From Candidatus Binatia bacterium (GTDB taxonomy: Bacteria > Desulfobacterota > Binatia > UBA12015), in assembly GCA_029248525.1 (NCBI GenBank), contig JAQWJE010000008.1:1-64000 (forward strand): a DNA stretch of 64,000 nt. The letters are read 5' to 3'. The notes under the pieces are model-generated. The model was not told the DNA's origin. It saw nothing but the letters and a program-made list of their open reading frames with translations, and did no database searches. The position numbers were made by a program, and so were the translations under genes. Within the stretch, counting starts at the first letter, position 1. The number at the start of each line of letters is the position of its first letter. Below, in pieces: positions 54,411 to 63,249 of this stretch.

Positions 54411-55255
54411 TGCCCGATCCGGGGGTGATTTTTATTGTCGCCACCCCGATCGGGAACCTGGAAGATATCACTCTGCGCGCCGTAAGGATTTTGGGCGAGG
54501 TCGATTTCATTGCGGCGGAAGATACCCGAAGAACGGGGAAACTTCTTTCGCACCTCGGACTGAAGACTCGGATGGTCTCCTATCATGACGCGACCGAGCG
54601 CAGGCGAGCTCCCGAACTGGTGGCGCGGGTCGTTGCTGGCGAATCCATGGCATTGGTCAGTGATGCGGGTACTCCTCTGGTCGCCGATCCTGGGTTTCGG
54701 CTCGTCTCGGTGGCCGCCGCCGAAGGGCTCCAGGTGGTCCCGGTCCCCGGGGCATCGGCGCCATTGGCTCTGTTGGCCGCTTCCGGTCTGCCGACCGATC
54801 GGTTCCGTTTTGTCGGCTTCCTGCCCGCGCGTGCCAAAGCCCGTCGGGATGCAATTGCCGAAATGAAGATGGAAAAGGATACCCTGGTTCTTTTCGAGAC
54901 CGCTCGTCGTCTTCCTGGGGCATTGCAGGATCTCGCCGATATTCTCGGTGACCGTCCAGCGGTAGTTGGTCGGGAGTTGACCAAGAAATATGAGGAAATC
55001 CGCCGTGGTACGCTGGCCTCGTTGGAGCAGCACTTCCGCGAGGCGCCCACGATCCGTGGCGAGATCGTTCTGGGGATCGGGCGGGCCGCGACGGATGACG
55101 ACTCCGCCAGCCGGCTCGTGGAGGCGGAGGAGCGACTGGCAAAGCGTCTGGCGGAAGGGGAAAGCCCATCACGAGCCGCCCGTGCCGTGGCGGAGGAGCT
55201 GGGATTATCCCGCCGGGAGGTCTATGGCCTCGCCCACCGCAAGGAAAACTCCTGA
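54410..55255 (+). CDS. rsmI: 16S rRNA (cytidine-1402-2'-O)-methyltransferase
   Basis: Methylates the ribose of C1402, complementing RsmH; 281 residues. Tetrapyrrole-methylase fold: FIVATPIGNLEDITLRAVRI, AAEDTRRTGKLLSHLGL, ALVSDAGTPLVADPGF, VVPVPGASAPLALLAASGL, and VVGRELTKKYEEIRRGTL. The C-terminal part (RAARAVAEELGLSRREVYGL) is a helix-turn-helix-like RsmI extension. Starts by overlap with nadE. Confidence 0.96.
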   Translation: MPDPGVIFIVATPIGNLEDITLRAVRILGEVDFIAAEDTRRTGKLLSHLGLKTRMVSYHDATERRRAPELVARVVAGESMALVSDAGTPLVADPGFRLVSVAAAEGLQVVPVPGASAPLALLAASGLPTDRFRFVGFLPARAKARRDAIAEMKMEKDTLVLFETARRLPGALQDLADILGDRPAVVGRELTKKYEEIRRGTLASLEQHFREAPTIRGEIVLGIGRAATDDDSASRLVEAEERLAKRLAEGESPSRAARAVAEELGLSRREVYGLAHRKENS

Positions 55256-55312
55256 GATAAGTGGTCTCGGCGCGTTGAAGAGGACGCTTCCGGTATCTAA
55301 CATCACGGGAGG

Positions 55313-55639
55313 ATGCTTGCGCGCGAGGCCAAATTTCGAATCGGAGAGGTTGTTCGCCACCGATTCCTTTCCTTCCGTGGTGTGATTTTCGATGTCGATC
55401 CGACCTTTGATCATACCGATGAATGGTGGGAGGCGATTCCGGAGAAGATTCGCCCGAAGAAGGATCAGCCCTACTACCATCTCCTCGCGGAGAACGAGAA
55501 GACCCATTACACCGCCTACGTTTCCGAGCAGAATCTTTTGATGGACGAGTCCGGCGATCCGGTCACGCATCCGGAAGTGGATGATATCTTCGGAGATCTG
55601 GAAGATGGCCGGTACGAACCGCTCCATATCGAGCACTGA
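55313..55639 (+). CDS. hspQ: Heat shock protein HspQ
   Basis: 108 residues, hemimethylated-DNA-binding-like fold. The N-terminus AKFRIGEVVRHRFLSFRGVI and the core FDVDPTFDHTDEWWEAIPE, then QPYYHLLAENEKTHYTAYVS and EQNLLMDESGDPVTHPEV, are diagnostic. In E. coli HspQ modulates Lon protease and affects DnaA stability. ATG 55313, preceded by GGGAGG. The last 35 bases overlap mtaB. Confidence 0.94.
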   Translation: MLAREAKFRIGEVVRHRFLSFRGVIFDVDPTFDHTDEWWEAIPEKIRPKKDQPYYHLLAENEKTHYTAYVSEQNLLMDESGDPVTHPEVDDIFGDLEDGRYEPLHIEH

Positions 55640-56975
55640 GGCGACGAGTCCTTCGCCGGTTTGCGAGTTGCCGGCGACATCGTCCGTTGGTGCTCCGGAG
55701 GATTCCTCGGGAAGCTCTGTCGAGGTTCTCACCTTTGGCTGTCGTTTGAACGCCTACGAAAGCGAAGTCATGCGTCGCCATGCGCTCGATGCGGGACTCT
55801 CGGACGTGGTGATTGTGAATAGCTGCGCGGTCACTGCTGAAGCAGAGCGTCAAGTGCGACAGGCCATTCGTCGGGCGCGCCGAGAGAATCCGTCGGCCTC
55901 GATCGTGGTGACCGGATGCGCGGCGCAGCTCGCCGCTGAAAAATTCGCAGCCATGCCCGAGGTGACTCGGGTTCTGGGAAATGCCGAAAAGATGGCTCCC
56001 GCTAGCTGGTTGCCGCGACCCGATCAGCCGAGAGTATCGGTGGCGGATATCCAGCAAGTGCGGGAGACCGCCGGCCATTTGTTGCCTGGATTCGAGAGTC
56101 GGACGCGGGCGTTTTTGCAGGTCCAGAATGGTTGCGACCACCGATGCACCTTCTGCATCATTCCCTACGCGCGGGGGCCGGCGCGATCCGTGCCGGTGGC
56201 ACAGGTTGTCGCTCAGGTGCAAGAGTTGATTTTGGCCGGCGTAGGAGAGGTTGTGTTCTCCGGGGTGGATCTGACTTCCTACGGTCAGGACCTGGGCGTG
56301 GATGTCACGCTGGGCGGGCTCGTGCGACGGGTGCTTCACGAGGTCCCCGGCTTGCGACGGTTGCGGATTTCTTCGGTCGACCCGTGCGAAATTGACGAAG
56401 ATCTCTGGCGGGCTGTTGCAGAGGAGGAGCGCCTGATGCCTCATTTTCATCTTTCCCTGCAATCAGGTGACGATATGATCCTCAAGCGCATGAAGCGTCG
56501 TCACAGCCGGGCGCAGTCCGTCGAAGTTGCGCAACGACTGCGGAGACTTCGCCCGGGGGCAGCCATCGGTGCGGACCTGATCGCGGGCTTCCCTACGGAA
56601 ACAGAGGAAATGTTCCGGAATTCGCTCGAGCTCATAGGCGACTGCGGACTGGTCCATTTGCACGTCTTCCCTTATTCGGAGCGCTCGGGAACTCCGGCGG
56701 CCCGAATGCCGTCGATGCCTAAATCAGTGCGGAAGGCGAGGGCGGCGGCCCTGCGAGCGGCAGGAGAAAAGGCATTGGTCAATCATTTGGCCGCGAAGTT
56801 GGGGCGCATCGAAGAAGTCCATATCGAATCGGACGGCCGCGGCTTGGCCCCGGATTTTTCCCGAGTTGTTTTTCCGCAAGGAACTCCCCCGGCGCCGGCA
56901 GGTAGCTTCCGGCAGGCCCGGATCGTGGATGTCGTAGACCAGGCGCTTCTCGCCGAGTTCGTTCAGGGCCCCTGA
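55605..56975 (+). CDS. mtaB: tRNA threonylcarbamoyladenosine methylthiotransferase MtaB
   Basis: Radical SAM enzyme adding a methylthio group to t6A37 in certain tRNAs; about 456 residues. The N-terminal UPF0004 domain has the three cluster cysteines (FGCRLNAYES, NSCAVTAEAERQ, VTGCAAQ), the radical SAM motif is NGCDHRCTFCIIPYARGPAR, and IGADLIAGFPTETEEMF follows. A short TRAM-like region ends the protein. The first about 35 residues are Ser/Thr/Pro-rich and lie partly inside hspQ; start ATG 55605 is preferred but uncertain. The 3' end overlaps the convergent gene by 13 bases. Confidence 0.94.
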   Translation: MAGTNRSISSTEATSPSPVCELPATSSVGAPEDSSGSSVEVLTFGCRLNAYESEVMRRHALDAGLSDVVIVNSCAVTAEAERQVRQAIRRARRENPSASIVVTGCAAQLAAEKFAAMPEVTRVLGNAEKMAPASWLPRPDQPRVSVADIQQVRETAGHLLPGFESRTRAFLQVQNGCDHRCTFCIIPYARGPARSVPVAQVVAQVQELILAGVGEVVFSGVDLTSYGQDLGVDVTLGGLVRRVLHEVPGLRRLRISSVDPCEIDEDLWRAVAEEERLMPHFHLSLQSGDDMILKRMKRRHSRAQSVEVAQRLRRLRPGAAIGADLIAGFPTETEEMFRNSLELIGDCGLVHLHVFPYSERSGTPAARMPSMPKSVRKARAAALRAAGEKALVNHLAAKLGRIEEVHIESDGRGLAPDFSRVVFPQGTPPAPAGSFRQARIVDVVDQALLAEFVQGP

Positions 56976-57817
56976 GGGATCAGAGCTCTTGCGGCGTATG
57001 TTGCTGGCGGTTGAAATCTGCCGGGATCGACTTGCACCTGCTCGATACTGGTGAAGATCGTTTCTCGAACGGCACCGCCGGCGTCCTTTTGCCGTGTGCG
57101 CAAGGGAATGCCCTTGACCTGCCGAAAGAGGTCGAAGGGATGGTGCATCGAGGCCATCGGACTTCCCCCGACCTCATCGATCATACGGGTTTGGAACTCG
57201 CCCAGTTGCTCGAGCGCCTGGAGATCTTCTTCGGTGACGCCTGCGTCCTGCCAGGTTTGTGCGCAGATCTCTGCGGTCTCGGAGCCTGCCTGGTCGACTT
57301 CGAAGAGTCGACAGGGACGTCCGGCGACGCTGTCCTCGCGACCGGTGGCTCGCACCTGCAGCGGACTGGCGGGGGGAGCGGGTTCGGGGTCCTGAAAGCC
57401 GCCGACGCCGCTATGGCCGGCCATCATTTTTTCAGCCATCTCGCGTTGTTCAGGTGGCAGCTTTTCGAGTCTCGCCAGAACCTCCGCTCGCGCTGCCTTC
57501 TGGCGTTCGCGGATCGCATTTCCGGTTGAGGCATCGAGTCTCGTGACGGATTTGTCTGCGTGGTTGACGATCAGCAGGACCTGCTTTTTGCCGTCGAAAA
57601 TCATCGAGATAGCCGGCCGACCTTGTCCGGGGTTCTGGACATCCATGCGAAGGCGAGAACCGGAGAGTTCCATTTCCGTCAGCACGGGTTCCGCACCGGT
57701 TTGACCGTCCGTGCTTTGGGTGGTGGCTCGCACGCCTGCGAATGCCACAGGTGGCCCGGAGAAAGTCGCGACGACGAGAAGCGCGACGAAAAGAAGCGTC
57801 AATTCAGCAAACCTCAT
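56963..57817 (-). CDS. Secreted protein, DUF4412-like
   Basis: 284 residues. Signal peptide MRFAELTLLFVALLVVATFS with likely cleavage after AFA. The mature part (LTEMELSGSRLRMDVQNPGQ, MIFDGKKQVLLIVNHADKSV) resembles periplasmic proteins that bind or report a small state such as DUF4412/LolA-like beta-sheets, and a charged helical segment (PPEQREMAEKMMAG) follows. Cys pair in GRPCRLFEV and AEICAQTW. No function can be assigned. ATG 57817 puts the signal peptide at the start. It faces mtaB, with overlapping 3' ends. Confidence 0.75.
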   Translation of the reverse strand: MRFAELTLLFVALLVVATFSGPPVAFAGVRATTQSTDGQTGAEPVLTEMELSGSRLRMDVQNPGQGRPAISMIFDGKKQVLLIVNHADKSVTRLDASTGNAIRERQKAARAEVLARLEKLPPEQREMAEKMMAGHSGVGGFQDPEPAPPASPLQVRATGREDSVAGRPCRLFEVDQAGSETAEICAQTWQDAGVTEEDLQALEQLGEFQTRMIDEVGGSPMASMHHPFDLFRQVKGIPLRTRQKDAGGAVRETIFTSIEQVQVDPGRFQPPATYAARALIPQGP

Positions 57818-57881
57818 GCAGTCATCATCGCATGAACTTCGACCCATTGGCGAGAGGCACCAACGGGAAAAGCCTGAAAGC

Positions 57882-58085
57882 CTAATCTATTTTTAAGACG
57901 TTTGTGGCTTGGGGGCCCTTGTCGCTGTCGGAGATCTCGAACGAAACCTCTTCTCCTTCAGCAAGCGCCTTGTAGCCGTCGCCCTGAATGGCTGAGTAAT
58001 GCACGAACACTTCGGGACCTTCATCCTGTACGATGAAACCGTATCCCTTGGCGTTGTTGAACCACTTTACCTTTCCCTGTGGCAT
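57882..58085 (-). CDS. Cold-shock protein (CspA family)
   Basis: 67-residue OB-fold RNA/DNA chaperone. Starts [20 protein letters not shown] with both RNP motifs (KGYGFI and VFVHYSAI). ATG 58085; the longer open frame upstream to 58220 is the leader, since cold-shock mRNAs usually have a long structured 5' UTR. The region just before ATG contains few ribosome-binding features (no clear GGAGG). Confidence 0.96.
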   Translation of the reverse strand: MPQGKVKWFNNAKGYGFIVQDEGPEVFVHYSAIQGDGYKALAEGEEVSFEISDSDKGPQATNVLKID

Positions 58086-58216
58086 TTCGATGTCTCCATG
58101 TTGCTTGAGCCTGATCGTGCGGCTCTCAAGAATTTGGTCTTCGACATCTACCAACATCGGGTGAAAGGGGGAAACGGAGCGAAGAAGTTTTTCTGTGTCC
58201 AGGACGCCGTTTTCTC

Positions 58217-59569
58217 TCACTTTTCGAGACGAACCCCTAATTGGTATACAGAACGGCCCCTTCTGACAGTCAGACGTGCACTCGCGTTGCGGCGAATTTT
58301 CAGAAGCGCCTTGCTGAATTCCGCCGAATCATCGGTCGGGAAAGACTCGATGGCAAGGAGGATATCGCCCGGGCGTATGCCGACACCGGTCGCGGGAGAG
58401 CGCTCGCGTACTCTCGAAATTCGCAACCCGCCGCGAGCCCCCGGACGGTCGGTTCGCAGTCCGATGCGGCGCCATCCAGTGCGTTGCATCACTTTGTCGG
58501 TCATCGGAGTTGCCTTGAGTTCGACCTCGATCGGCTGTCCGTCTCGGAGAATCGTCAAGGACACAATTTCTTCCTGATGGATTCGTGCCAATCGTTCCGC
58601 GAATTCTGCTCCGTCGCGTGGAGTCTTGCCGTCGATGGCGATCAGGACGTCGCCGCGGACAATCGAGGCATTGGCCGCCGGGCTTTCCAGATCAATGCTA
58701 TGCACCACAACACCCCGTTGGTGGGGAATCTCGAGAGCATCCGCGAGCGCGGGCGTGAGGTCTTGCAGGTGAAGTCCGAGATGGCCTCGACGCACCTCGC
58801 CGAAATTGATCAGTTGCTCCACGATCCTTTGGGCGCGGTTCGCCGGAATCGCAAAGCCGATATTCTGTGCGCCTCCATATATTGCCGTATTGATGCCGAT
58901 AAGTTCTCCTCGAATATTGAGAAGTGGCCCTCCCGAATTTCCCGGGTTGATCGACGCATCCGTCTGGATGAAATCGAGATAGTTGCGATTCGCGGTTCGC
59001 AGGGATCGATCGGTCGCGCTGACGACACCGGTAGTCACGGTATGCGAGAATCCGAACGGATTGCCGATGGCGATCACGGTTTCGCCGGTCATGGGCGAAG
59101 TATCCGTCGCGAAGGGGATCGACGGCAGGTTGTCGGCCTCAACTTTCAGCACCGCGATATCCGAATCTTCGTCCGTACCGACGATGGTGGCGGGCAATTC
59201 TCGTTCATCGGCGAGCAGGATCCGGATTTTTTCTCCTCGAGCCACGACGTGCGCGTTGGTGACGATGAAGCCGGTATCCCGCAGGATGACTCCCGATCCA
59301 AGATTTTTCTGCGTGCGGCGGCGTTGCCGGATCGGAGCTTCGAAGAAATCCGAGAAGAAGCGGTCGAAGAGCGGGTCCGGATGTATCAGGACAATTTTCT
59401 CCGCAGAAATATTAACCACGGCATCGCGAACTTTTTCCACGGCCGTGACCACGGGGCTGACGCGATCCTCCGGGTGCGCGGCGGAGGCTGTCGGCAGGAT
59501 CGCGAGGGCGAGGAGGACGATCGCGATGGTGGAGAAATCTATCCGCGGAGGGGCAGGTTTTTGGGTCAT
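58217..59569 (-). CDS. Periplasmic serine protease, HtrA/Deg family
   Basis: 450 residues. N-terminal signal or anchor sequence ([19 protein letters not shown]), chymotrypsin-like protease with the triad in [12 protein letters not shown] (His), [11 protein letters not shown] (Asp) and [12 protein letters not shown] (Ser), then two PDZ domains (about residues 255-345 and 365-445). Domain order is that of DegP/DegQ, so it handles misfolded envelope proteins. ATG 59569 overlaps the speA stop by four bases, so the two are co-transcribed. Confidence 0.95.
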   Translation of the reverse strand: MTQKPAPPRIDFSTIAIVLLALAILPTASAAHPEDRVSPVVTAVEKVRDAVVNISAEKIVLIHPDPLFDRFFSDFFEAPIRQRRRTQKNLGSGVILRDTGFIVTNAHVVARGEKIRILLADERELPATIVGTDEDSDIAVLKVEADNLPSIPFATDTSPMTGETVIAIGNPFGFSHTVTTGVVSATDRSLRTANRNYLDFIQTDASINPGNSGGPLLNIRGELIGINTAIYGGAQNIGFAIPANRAQRIVEQLINFGEVRRGHLGLHLQDLTPALADALEIPHQRGVVVHSIDLESPAANASIVRGDVLIAIDGKTPRDGAEFAERLARIHQEEIVSLTILRDGQPIEVELKATPMTDKVMQRTGWRRIGLRTDRPGARGGLRISRVRERSPATGVGIRPGDILLAIESFPTDDSAEFSKALLKIRRNASARLTVRRGRSVYQLGVRLEK

Positions 59570-61515
59570 CGGAGTTGCGTGACTTTTCGTGGGATCACCG
59601 AGATTTCTTCTTTGGCATCCTCGACGTCAAGGTAGGTATAGCCGGAGAGTCCCTGTTCGTAGCGGCGGCGAAGTCGCGCGGATTCCTCGACGGTAATGGT
59701 CCCCTTGCGCAAGGCGGTTTCTATCGCCCGTCGCGCTCGCTCAACCAATTCGGCTCGCGAGAATTGTACGTAGCCGAGAACCTCTTCGACGGAATCCCCC
59801 TCCACAATATGTTCGATTTCGATTCGATCGTTTTCGCCCAGCCGCACGTGGACCGCGTCGGTGTCGCCAAAGAGATTATGCAGATCTCCGAGGATCTCCT
59901 GATAGGCTCCAACCAGAAAGACGCCAATATAATAGGGTTCATTATTGGGTGGGTGAAGGGGCAGAACATGTCTGGTTTCCCGCCGGTTGATGAACTGGTC
60001 AATCCTTCCGTCCGAATCACACGTCAGATCGGCAAAAACACCGCGGCGGGTCGGTTCTTCATCGAGGCGATGAATGGGCATGGTCGGAAAGAGCTGCCGG
60101 ACGGCCCAGTGGTCGGGGGCAGACTGGAATACGGAAAAGTTTCCGTAATAGGTATCGGCCATGGCGCGTTCCAGGCCCTGCAGCTCATCGGGGAGGAATT
60201 CAAGTTGCTCCGCGAGGCGCAGGATCTTTTCGCAGCAAGCCCAGTAGATTCGCTCGCTATGCCCACGTTCGCGCAGGCCGAGGTAGCCGAGTTTGAATAG
60301 CGCGAGGGCTTCTTCCTTCGCGGCTGTCGCGTCGTGGAAGGACTCGATCAAATTGGTCGCATCGGCATTCTGGTGGGTTTGAAAAAGGCTGTGGACGACG
60401 CGGTGTTCGTCGGCCGAGGGTTGCGGCACCGCGCCACGCGGCGATACTTCGTTGACGCCGAGCACATTGAAGATCAGGACGGACTGGTGTGCGACCATGG
60501 CGCGGCCGGACTCGGTGATGATATCCGGGTGCGCCACGCCTTTCTCGTCGCAAACCTCGGCAATGGTGGCGACGACATCGCGTGTGTACTCAAGTTCACT
60601 GTAGTTCATGGAGGAACTGAAGTTCGTTTGGGATCCATCGTAGTCGACCCCAAGACCTCCCCCGACATCCAGATACTTCAGCCGCGCCCCCAATTCCGTC
60701 AGTCCCACATAGAAACGAGCGGCCTCCTTGACGGCCTCGCGGATCGCGCGAATCTGGGTGATCTGGGAGCCGACGTGGAAGTGCAGAAGCTCGAGGCAGT
60801 CGAGCATCTCGTGCTCCTCGAGGATGGCGATGGCCTTCAATATTTCATCTGCGGTGAGCCCGAACTTGCTACGATCACCGCCCGACTCCACCCATCGTCC
60901 CGCTCCTTTGGCCGCTAGCTTGGCTCGGATTCCGAGGTGCGGGCGGATGCCGAGATCGCGTGCCACGTCCAGAGCAAGCTCGAGCTCGTGGAATCGATCC
61001 AGAACAATGATGGGCTTCCGGCCAATTTTCTGAGCCAGAAAAGCGATCTCCATATAGGCGCGGTCTTTGTAGCCGTTGCAGATCATCAGCGAGTCATCGC
61101 CGTCCATGATGGGCAAGATCGCGAGCAACTCGGGTTTGCTGCCAGCTTCGAGGCCAACGCCGAAGGGTCGTCCAAAGTCGAGGACCTCCTCCACGACGTG
61201 CCGTTGCTGGTTGACCTTGATGGGGTAGATCGCCCGATGCTGGCCGCGATATCGATTGGCAGCAATGGCATCATCGAAGGCGTGGCAGAGGTTTTCGATT
61301 CGGGTGGCGAGAATATCGGAGAAGCGGACCAGGACCGGGATGTTGACCCCGCGGTGACGGAGGTGCTCGACCAACTCGGCGAGATCGATTCCCGGTCCCC
61401 CAGCGCCGCGGGGGCGGACTTCCATATGTCCATCGGCGTTGATGGTCATGAAGTCACCGCCCCAGGCGTGCACATCGTAGATTTCCTCAGAGTCGTGAAT
61501 TTTCCAACTAGCCAC
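59566..61515 (-). CDS. speA: Biosynthetic arginine decarboxylase
   Basis: PLP enzyme turning arginine into agmatine, the entry to putrescine and spermidine; 649 residues (E. coli 658). Family sequences: DIYDVHAWGGDFMTINADGH-like N-terminus, PIKVNQQRHVVEEVLDFG (PLP lysine), GLEAGSKPELLAIL, LGIRAKLAAKGAGRWVESGG, LLHFHVGSQITQIR, LDVGGGLGVDYDGSQ. Complete. ATG 61515. The downstream agmatinase or agmatine deiminase genes are not in the window. Confidence 0.96.
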   Translation of the reverse strand: MASWKIHDSEEIYDVHAWGGDFMTINADGHMEVRPRGAGGPGIDLAELVEHLRHRGVNIPVLVRFSDILATRIENLCHAFDDAIAANRYRGQHRAIYPIKVNQQRHVVEEVLDFGRPFGVGLEAGSKPELLAILPIMDGDDSLMICNGYKDRAYMEIAFLAQKIGRKPIIVLDRFHELELALDVARDLGIRPHLGIRAKLAAKGAGRWVESGGDRSKFGLTADEILKAIAILEEHEMLDCLELLHFHVGSQITQIRAIREAVKEAARFYVGLTELGARLKYLDVGGGLGVDYDGSQTNFSSSMNYSELEYTRDVVATIAEVCDEKGVAHPDIITESGRAMVAHQSVLIFNVLGVNEVSPRGAVPQPSADEHRVVHSLFQTHQNADATNLIESFHDATAAKEEALALFKLGYLGLRERGHSERIYWACCEKILRLAEQLEFLPDELQGLERAMADTYYGNFSVFQSAPDHWAVRQLFPTMPIHRLDEEPTRRGVFADLTCDSDGRIDQFINRRETRHVLPLHPPNNEPYYIGVFLVGAYQEILGDLHNLFGDTDAVHVRLGENDRIEIEHIVEGDSVEEVLGYVQFSRAELVERARRAIETALRKGTITVEESARLRRRYEQGLSGYTYLDVEDAKEEISVIPRKVTQLR

Positions 61516-61623
61516 TGAAACAAAAGATACCCGTCGGAACCGGGGCTCGCCAGAAGGCTTCGGGGGCGGGTTTTCGTCTGTTAAGGACCATCGCAGCCCG
61601 TTGTGGCTCCGGAATTTTCTGAA

Positions 61624-63249
61624 ATGACGCCATTTTCATTGATTGTGCCCGCATTTGAAGAAGCGGAACGTCTGCCTCATACCCTCGAGGTTCTCAAGGG
61701 TGCCTCGGCGCTGCTCGATCGTGGGGTCGAAATTCTCGTCGTCGATGATGGGAGTTCCGACCGGACGGCGGAGGTAGCTGCGGCGTGCGAGGGTGTGCGG
61801 GTGATTCGGCTTCCCGAGAATCGGGGGAAGGGCGTTGCGGTCTCGGCGGGCGTGCGAGCGGCCTCGCATGAGTTGATCGCTTTCACCGATGCCGACTGCC
61901 CCTACGATTTGACGGCCCTGACGCCCATGTTTGCCGCCATCGAAGCCGGTGATTGTGACATAGCGATCGGGTCCCGAGAGTTGGCCGATTCGGAAGTGAA
62001 CCTTGGTTATGGATGGATGCGTCGGTTCTCGGGGCAGATCTTCTCGTATCTCACTTGGTTGGCCATCGGACTTCCCTTTCGCGATAGCCAATGCGGTCTG
62101 AAAGCTTTCCGGGCGGATACCGCTCGAAAGCTCTTTGCGATGCGGACGATCGAGGGCTTCGGCTTTGACTTCGAGATTCTGGCAGCGGCTTTGAATCAGG
62201 GTGAGCGTGTACAGCGTTTTCCGGTGCGCCTGACCCACTCCGACGACTCGAGGATCCGATTGATCCGGGACAGTTTGCAGATGGCCCGGGATCTCTTGCG
62301 GGTTCGGCGGGCGCTGCGGCGGCGCGCCTATGATTTTCAGCCGGACGATCGGACGGAGCACCCATGTCCGCTTTGCGGTGACGCTGATTTCGAGCCCGTG
62401 GTGGCCAAGGACGGATTCCGCATGGTCGCCTGCCGTGGTTGTGGTCTCTGGTACCTGAACCCGATGCCCTCGGAGGCTCGCCTTGGCTCGCTCTACGAAC
62501 AGGAATATTTCGCGAATGCCGACAGCTTGAGTGCGGGCTACGAGGACTACGCCACGCGCGGGGAGGATTTTCGCGAAGTCTTTGCCCATCGTTTGGCAGC
62601 TCTGCCGCCAGAGGTTGAGGGTGGACGATTACTCGATGTGGGGGCCGGGTTTGGCTATCTCCTCGATGCGGCAGAGGGGAAGTTCTCCGAGCGTTGGGCC
62701 GTCGAGCGGAGTCCCGATGCGGTCGAGGCTCTGCAGGGCAAGGGAACCGTCTGTCGGGGAACTCTGGCGGAGGTTGAGCTACCGAATTCCTATTTCGATG
62801 TCGTGAGCCTGCAGGACTGCCTGGAGCATTTCCGTGATCCTCGCGAGGCGCTCCTGCGGATCCGCGAAGTCTTGCGTCCTGGCGGTCGGGTGATTCTCGT
62901 GACGCCCAATACGGATAGTCTGCTCGCCAAGCTGCAGCGCCGATCCTGGGTTTCTCTGAAGTTCCCCGAACACGTGGTGCTTTTTCAACCGGGCACGCTG
63001 AAGCGAATTCTGGAGGAGACCGGTTTTATAATCGAGACGCGAACGGCAGCGGGCCAATACGCGCGCCTCGATTTTCTCGTCTCGCGGGTTTTGAGTGGCT
63101 ACCCACGCCTCGCTTCGCTGGCACAGGCCTCGGTAGCCAAGCTGGGCGGGGCTCATTTGCGGTTTTGGGTCGGCTCCGGCTCGCTGCAAGTGGTGGCCGC
63201 AGGCGCGCTGGCCTCGGTGGCCCCGCCCGAGCGGCCCTCGGCGGACTAG
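61624..63249 (+). CDS. GT2 glycosyltransferase fused to a SAM-dependent methyltransferase
   Basis: 541 residues in two modules. Residues about 1-240 are a family-2 glycosyltransferase of the dolichyl-phosphate-glucose/mannose type: SLIVPAFEEAERLPHTLEVL, LVVDDGSSDRTAEVA, ENRGKGVAVSAGVRAA, FTDADCPYDL (DxD region), DSQCGLKAFRAD. A linker with a zinc-ribbon-like CPLCGDADFEPV and CRGCGLWYLNP follows (about 248-290), then a class I methyltransferase: RLLDVGAGFGYLLDAAEGKF (about 336), SLQDCLEHFRDPREALLRI and VILVTPNTDSLL. Start ATG 61624 is preferred over GTG 61603. It likely modifies a lipid- or cell-surface glycan. Its stop overlaps nadA. Confidence 0.88.
   Translation: MTPFSLIVPAFEEAERLPHTLEVLKGASALLDRGVEILVVDDGSSDRTAEVAAACEGVRVIRLPENRGKGVAVSAGVRAASHELIAFTDADCPYDLTALTPMFAAIEAGDCDIAIGSRELADSEVNLGYGWMRRFSGQIFSYLTWLAIGLPFRDSQCGLKAFRADTARKLFAMRTIEGFGFDFEILAAALNQGERVQRFPVRLTHSDDSRIRLIRDSLQMARDLLRVRRALRRRAYDFQPDDRTEHPCPLCGDADFEPVVAKDGFRMVACRGCGLWYLNPMPSEARLGSLYEQEYFANADSLSAGYEDYATRGEDFREVFAHRLAALPPEVEGGRLLDVGAGFGYLLDAAEGKFSERWAVERSPDAVEALQGKGTVCRGTLAEVELPNSYFDVVSLQDCLEHFRDPREALLRIREVLRPGGRVILVTPNTDSLLAKLQRRSWVSLKFPEHVVLFQPGTLKRILEETGFIIETRTAAGQYARLDFLVSRVLSGYPRLASLAQASVAKLGGAHLRFWVGSGSLQVVAAGALASVAPPERPSAD

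Noticed and set aside
58086-58220. N-terminal extension of the cold-shock frame
   Set aside because: Upstream codons do not match cold-shock proteins; MPQGKVKWF is the universal N-terminus, so the extension is the mRNA leader.
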